Assembly: GCA_964510515.1 (NCBI GenBank)
Contig: CAZEAU010000003.1
Span: forward strand, 62,001 to 126,000
Direction of reading: 5' to 3'
Source of the DNA: SURF-21 sp964510515
Lineage (GTDB): Bacteria > Actinomycetota > Geothermincolia > Geothermincolales > RBG-13-55-18
DNA: 64,000 bases
A program made the position numbers and the translations under genes. Positions 59,771-64,000 of this stretch are shown one piece after another (the stretch's first letter is position 1; each line of letters begins with the position of its first letter). A model generated the notes under the pieces. That model was not told where the DNA came from. It worked only from the letters and a program-made list of their open reading frames with translations, and made no database searches.

Positions 59771-61441
59771 ATGAGCATTAGCACGAATGTCGAAGGGATA
59801 GGTCATCTGCTTAGCGATAGGCTTCTTGCCATCCCCGATTATCAAAGAGCTTATTCTTGGAAAAGAGATGATGAAGTCGAGGAACTATGGCGTGATCTTG
59901 ACGAAGCTATATCGTCTGGAACGTCTGAATACTTCCTTGGGTCTATTGTGACAACACAGATCAAGGGAGATGAGAGGATTCAAGTAATTGATGGGCAACA
60001 GAGGCTTGCTACCGTAAGCCTTATTTATGCTTCAATACGCGATCTCTTAGATGCAAGGGCTGATGAGCGTGCAAGGGAGATTGAAAGAGAAGTCCTAGGG
60101 AAGCGAGATATTAAGACACGCGATATAAAACCACGTCTCGTACTTAATGCAGAAGATAATGACTTCTTCCAACGAATAACTATGGAATCTACCGCCAATC
60201 GGGAGTTGAACCCAACCCTACAATCTCATCGCTTGCTTATTGATTCCTATAATTTCTTCAAAAATAAACTAAATCATCTCATTGCAGACCTCGGCCCTGA
60301 TGAATGGCAAGCACCCTTACTGGATTGGTACACTTACCTACTTCACCAAGCAAAAGTGATTGAAGTGGCTGTCACCGAAGAGGCCCGTGCGTTTGTTATT
60401 TTTGAGACTCTTAATGATCGAGGCTTGAACCTCAGTACTTCAGATCTTCTGAAGAATTATCTGTTCGGGAAAGCTGGTACCCGTGTTGAGGAAGTTAAAA
60501 CTAGATGGCAAAGAGCGATGAGCCCTTTCACTGCCTCGGACTTAGATGCAGATACTTTTCTGCGACATTTCTGGGCTTCAAAGAAAGGTGTAGTTAGAGT
60601 TAAGGCACTCTATTCGCAAATGAAGCTAGAAATTACCAGTGAGCAGTCAGCAGTGGACTTTTCAGGGGAACTTGCCGTTTGTTCGCCTCTGTGGGTAGCG
60701 ATGTTCGATAGAGATTCAGAAATTTGGAATAATTATAAACAGAGCGCACGTGCTGCACTCGATACTCTAAAAAGTCTTAGCGTTGAACAATGTCGACCTC
60801 TACTTCTAGCTGCTATGAGAAGATTTGCACCAGATCAATTAGAGGAACTAGTATCTCTGGTGATTAGTTGGTCTGTTCGTTGGTCTGTTGTTGGGGGTGG
60901 TAGTGCCGGAACCGTCGAAAGACTATATGCACAAGCAGCAAAGAGCATAACAAACAACGAAATAGCCGACGCAAGAGGTGTGGTAGCGAAATTTGGCGCT
61001 GTTCCAGGTGATTTAGATTTCAAAGCGAGTTTCGAAACGTTGACAGTAAAGAAGAGTTGGCTTGCTCGCTATTTTCTTGCTGTTCTTGAAAGACAAAAGA
61101 GAGGTGAAGAAGAACCAGAGCTAGTACCAAATGAGAATGTGGACGAAGTAAACCTAGAGCACATTCTTCCTAAAAACCCAACGCCAGCAGATTGGCGACA
61201 ATTCTCACAAGAGGAGATTCAAACATACCAGTATTGGCTTGGGAATCAAGCCTTGCTACGGAAATCACATAATAGGCAGATCGGGAATCGTCCGTTTACT
61301 GAAAAGAAACCTATACTTTTAGCCTCAAACCTACTCCTTACCAAGGATATTGGTGAACAAGATGATTGGACTCCCGAGACTGTCAGAAGCCGACAAGAAA
61401 AGCTAGCCGAGCTCGCCGTTAGAGTATGGCGGAAAGCATAA
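59771..61441 (+). CDS. DUF262/DUF1524 (GmrSD-like) nuclease
   Basis: 556 residues. The DUF262 part has IPDYQRAYSWKRDDEVEELW, EYFLGSIVT and DGQQRLAT (74-81), the nucleotide-sensing/hydrolysing motif of GmrS. The DUF1524 HNH part has VNLEHILPKNP (His464), then YWLGNQALLRKSHNRQIGN. This is the layout of type IV restriction enzymes that cut modified phage DNA. The ATG has AGGAGGGG 4 bp upstream. The gene is clearly lower in GC than the operon before it, and 79 bp separate it from the methylase. Whether it belongs to the DISARM-like system or is a separate module is open. Confidence 0.87.
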   Translation: MSISTNVEGIGHLLSDRLLAIPDYQRAYSWKRDDEVEELWRDLDEAISSGTSEYFLGSIVTTQIKGDERIQVIDGQQRLATVSLIYASIRDLLDARADERAREIEREVLGKRDIKTRDIKPRLVLNAEDNDFFQRITMESTANRELNPTLQSHRLLIDSYNFFKNKLNHLIADLGPDEWQAPLLDWYTYLLHQAKVIEVAVTEEARAFVIFETLNDRGLNLSTSDLLKNYLFGKAGTRVEEVKTRWQRAMSPFTASDLDADTFLRHFWASKKGVVRVKALYSQMKLEITSEQSAVDFSGELAVCSPLWVAMFDRDSEIWNNYKQSARAALDTLKSLSVEQCRPLLLAAMRRFAPDQLEELVSLVISWSVRWSVVGGGSAGTVERLYAQAAKSITNNEIADARGVVAKFGAVPGDLDFKASFETLTVKKSWLARYFLAVLERQKRGEEEPELVPNENVDEVNLEHILPKNPTPADWRQFSQEEIQTYQYWLGNQALLRKSHNRQIGNRPFTEKKPILLASNLLLTKDIGEQDDWTPETVRSRQEKLAELAVRVWRKA

Positions 61442-61596
61442 TCTTGGCGCTGTTTATCTTAAGCGCCAGTAAGAACTAGAATAATGGGAGGTAATGGTTA
61501 GTATGAAGCCTAACCTGCATGTATTGTAATCAACAAATGGTCAATATCGCTGAGCGCAGCCGATGATTATGCCTCATCGTTTTGTAGATGTCTGAT

Positions 61597-62330
61597 CGCA
61601 TTGACTCACTGATTCTGCTACCCAAATGCTATCGTTGCCTCACGAAAATGTTACCAACAGAACCAGGGAGGCGGAGCATGGAAAGCGAAATCAGCAAGCA
61701 GGCAATCCAGGAATTGACCGAAGCGGTTCGGCAACGTTATCTGGCCTCTACGAAAGAGGAAAAGCCGGAGATACTGGATGAGTTCATCGCCCTGACGAAA
61801 TGCCACAGAAAACATGCCATTCGCCTGCTCGGCTCGCGGGGAGAACGTGCAGCCACCACTTCCCCTCATTCAAGACGAATATACGACGAAGCGGTGAAGG
61901 AGTCCTTGATCGTTTTATGGGAAGCGGCAGGCAGAATCTGCGACAGGCGCCTGAAGGCAGTATTGCCGCCTCTTATCGAGCCTGTGGAGGTAAACGGCCA
62001 TACGCACCTTGATCCGGAAGTCCGCGATCGCCTCCTGCGCATCAGCGCTTCGACTATTGACAGACTGCTCGCCCCGGTTCGCCAGCAGGCGAAAGGGCGG
62101 AGGAAGAGTAACGCGCCGAAAAAGGCGAGTAAACAGATCCCCGCAAAGGACCTATTGCGACTGGGCCGAGCGGGGGCCGGGAGAGCCAGAGGCGCGCATG
62201 GTGCTGCACTGCGGGTCTTGCATATCCGGTCTGTATCTCCGCAAGCCTGGCAAAGGCAGATGTCTTCTCCGGCTGGACGGAAAGCCGTCCCGCTCCTTTC
62301 GCGCGAGCAGTCCCTGGTAGAGGGGGGGCT
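61597..62330 (+). mobile_element. Truncated ISNCY-like element (first copy)
   Basis: 61597-62330 reappears at 62357-63090, offset 760 bp, with no difference noticed. It contains the left part of the element and the first ~218 codons of the transposase frame, then breaks off into a 26-bp junction before the second copy. Confidence 0.85.
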
Positions 62331-62346
62331 GATCAGCGACAATTAG
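61678..62346 (+). pseudogene. Truncated ISNCY-like transposase
   Basis: Starts MESEISKQAIQELTEAV with AGGGAGGCGGAG ahead of the ATG. The helix-turn-helix-like half (HRKHAIRLLGS ... TIDRLLAPVRQQAKGRRKS) is intact. The catalytic half is cut by the junction and ends with GGLISDN from non-element sequence. It also carries the same frame changes as the second copy. Confidence 0.8.
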
Positions 62347-62356
62347 AATTCCCGGC

Positions 62357-64000
62357 CGCATTGACTCACTGATTCTGCTACCCAAATGCTATCGTTGCCT
62401 CACGAAAATGTTACCAACAGAACCAGGGAGGCGGAGCATGGAAAGCGAAATCAGCAAGCAGGCAATCCAGGAATTGACCGAAGCGGTTCGGCAACGTTAT
62501 CTGGCCTCTACGAAAGAGGAAAAGCCGGAGATACTGGATGAGTTCATCGCCCTGACGAAATGCCACAGAAAACATGCCATTCGCCTGCTCGGCTCGCGGG
62601 GAGAACGTGCAGCCACCACTTCCCCTCATTCAAGACGAATATACGACGAAGCGGTGAAGGAGTCCTTGATCGTTTTATGGGAAGCGGCAGGCAGAATCTG
62701 CGACAGGCGCCTGAAGGCAGTATTGCCGCCTCTTATCGAGCCTGTGGAGGTAAACGGCCATACGCACCTTGATCCGGAAGTCCGCGATCGCCTCCTGCGC
62801 ATCAGCGCTTCGACTATTGACAGACTGCTCGCCCCGGTTCGCCAGCAGGCGAAAGGGCGGAGGAAGAGTAACGCGCCGAAAAAGGCGAGTAAACAGATCC
62901 CCGCAAAGGACCTATTGCGACTGGGCCGAGCGGGGGCCGGGAGAGCCAGAGGCGCGCATGGTGCTGCACTGCGGGTCTTGCATATCCGGTCTGTATCTCC
63001 GCAAGCCTGGCAAAGGCAGATGTCTTCTCCGGCTGGACGGAAAGCCGTCCCGCTCCTTTCGCGCGAGCAGTCCCTGGTAGAGGGGGGGCTTTGCGTCATC
63101 TGCAGCAATTTCCCCATGCCGGTCATCGGCTTCAACTCCGCTGGTGACAGCGCCTTCACCGGCGACACCTTGCTGGCCTATTGCGAAGATAACGGCCTTG
63201 TATTCACGCGCTCCAGGCCGTACCAGAAGAACGATCAGGCCTGGATCGAACAGAAGAACGGCGCCGTTGTGAGGCGTTTCGCAGGGTACGAGCGCTTCTC
63301 CGGGATAGTGGCGGGCCAGCTGCTGGGCCAACTCTATCGGGCCGCGTGCCTCTACGCAGGCTACTTCCAGCCTTCCTTCAAGCTGAAGGAGAAGACCAGG
63401 GAGGGCTCGAAGGTGAAGAAGCAATACTATCCGCCGGCAACACCGGCGGATCGCCTGCTGCAAAGCGACCTGGTATCCGGTGCAGTCAAGAATGCCCTGC
63501 GTGATGAGCGCTGCCACCTGGACCCCGTGGCCCTCTTGCACAGGATTCGCGAGATCCAAGCCGCGCTGGCGGCCATCGCTTCACCCGAGTGCATGGAGAG
63601 CCCGGGCAAATCGGACCTCGATACATTCCTTGCGCAGCTGCCGAAGCTGTGGGAATCCGGGGAGGTGCGCCCAACCCACCGGAAGCACCAGGGCAAAACC
63701 AGGGATTATCGAACCAGGAAAGATCCTTTCGAGCGAGTATGGCCAGATATCCTTCTCTGGTTAAGCGAAGACCCCGATGCCACAGCGAAGTCTCTTTTCC
63801 TGCGCCTGCAGGATGCCTATCCAGGTCATTTCAGCTGCGGGCAATTGCGGACGCTGCAACGGCGGGTCAAGGAATGGCGAAGCGTCATGGCAAGAGAGCT
63901 TGAGAGGTGGCTGCTACTATGGCACTGACGATGACGATCTTGCGCTTGTTGGGAAGTAGGCAGGAGCAGCCCATTTGGAAGGCACAAACCCGGTGCTGGG
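62357..64000 (+). mobile_element. ISNCY-like element, longer copy reaching the window edge
   Basis: Begins at the same left sequence as the first copy (CGCATTGACTCACTGATTC) and continues through the complete transposase frame. The right end is not identified and may lie beyond the window. Confidence 0.75.
62438..63928 (+). pseudogene. ISNCY-like transposase with frameshifted catalytic core
   Basis: The 496-codon frame is open, but the DDE core is read in the wrong frame over ~62905-63065. The expected TYCDWAERGPGEPEARMVLH, carrying the first acidic region, is in the +1 frame and ADVFSGWTESRPAPF in the +2 frame, before the original frame resumes at REQSLVEGG. The second catalytic region reads IGFNSAGDSAF instead of the usual ID-x-DNGSEF. 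The third, KNDQAWIEQKNGAVVRR, is intact. The element is therefore probably inactive. The N-terminal and C-terminal parts match integrase-like ISNCY transposases. Confidence 0.75.

Overview
The window is about 64 kb of high-GC bacterial chromosome. It carries the origin-proximal block jag/khpB - rsmG - parA - parB with three parS sites, and downstream a CwlM-like double peptidoglycan-binding/amidase protein. Together with the frequent GTG and TTG starts and a fragment of a WYLAEGST-type surface protein, this suggests a deep-branching Actinomycetota lineage; that placement is an inference. The SRP RNA is of the large Alu-domain type best known from Firmicutes.

Layout. (1) 1-4.6 kb: khpB, a 1.5 kb non-coding stretch with three parS sites, rsmG, parA and parB. 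The first parS is built into the hairpin of a terminator. (2) 4.6-6.9 kb, minus strand: D-Ala-D-Ala ligase and a PLP aminotransferase. (3) 7.1-16.8 kb, plus strand: a complete chemotaxis signalling cluster (cheR, two sensor-less MCPs, cheW, cheY, cheB, cheA, cheC, cheD) ending in an Asp23 gene. (4) 17.3-22.3 kb, minus strand: a six-gene operon of KaiC-like ATPase, response regulator, two small membrane proteins, PAS histidine kinase and a CwlM-like pseudo-amidase. (5) 22.4-28.2 kb, plus strand: SRP RNA, dnaX, ybaB, recR, lysC, asd. (6) 28.2-36 kb: two zinc-finger CPBP membrane proteases, a zinc-ribbon membrane protein, an HlyD-type adaptor and a MrfA-type helicase. (7) 36-38.7 kb, minus strand: LOG-family protein, larC, larE. 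(8) 38.9-41.8 kb: DUF4446 protein, pheA, serS and tRNA-Ser(UGA).

The tRNA-Ser gene marks the border of an accessory region that runs to the end of the window. It starts with a VapC/AbrB toxin-antitoxin pair lying between the tRNA and a copy of the tRNA 3' half, which looks like an att duplication. Beyond that is a field of decayed IS1634- and IS1380-type insertion sequences surrounding a YccF protein and an unrecognised membrane-anchored repeat protein.

The main accessory feature is a defence operon at 47.7-61.4 kb. It encodes a 1,697-residue helicase with a DUF1998 zinc module and a C-terminal Vsr/DUF559-like domain, a DrmD-type SNF2 helicase and a large Eco57I-type adenine methylase, joined by ATGA overlaps, followed by a low-GC DUF262/DUF1524 (GmrSD-like) nuclease gene. 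This resembles class 1 DISARM, but the helicase and DUF1998 roles are in one polypeptide, and no separate drmB or PLD-type drmC is present. The window ends in a tandem arrangement of a truncated and a longer copy of an ISNCY-like element whose transposase frame is broken.
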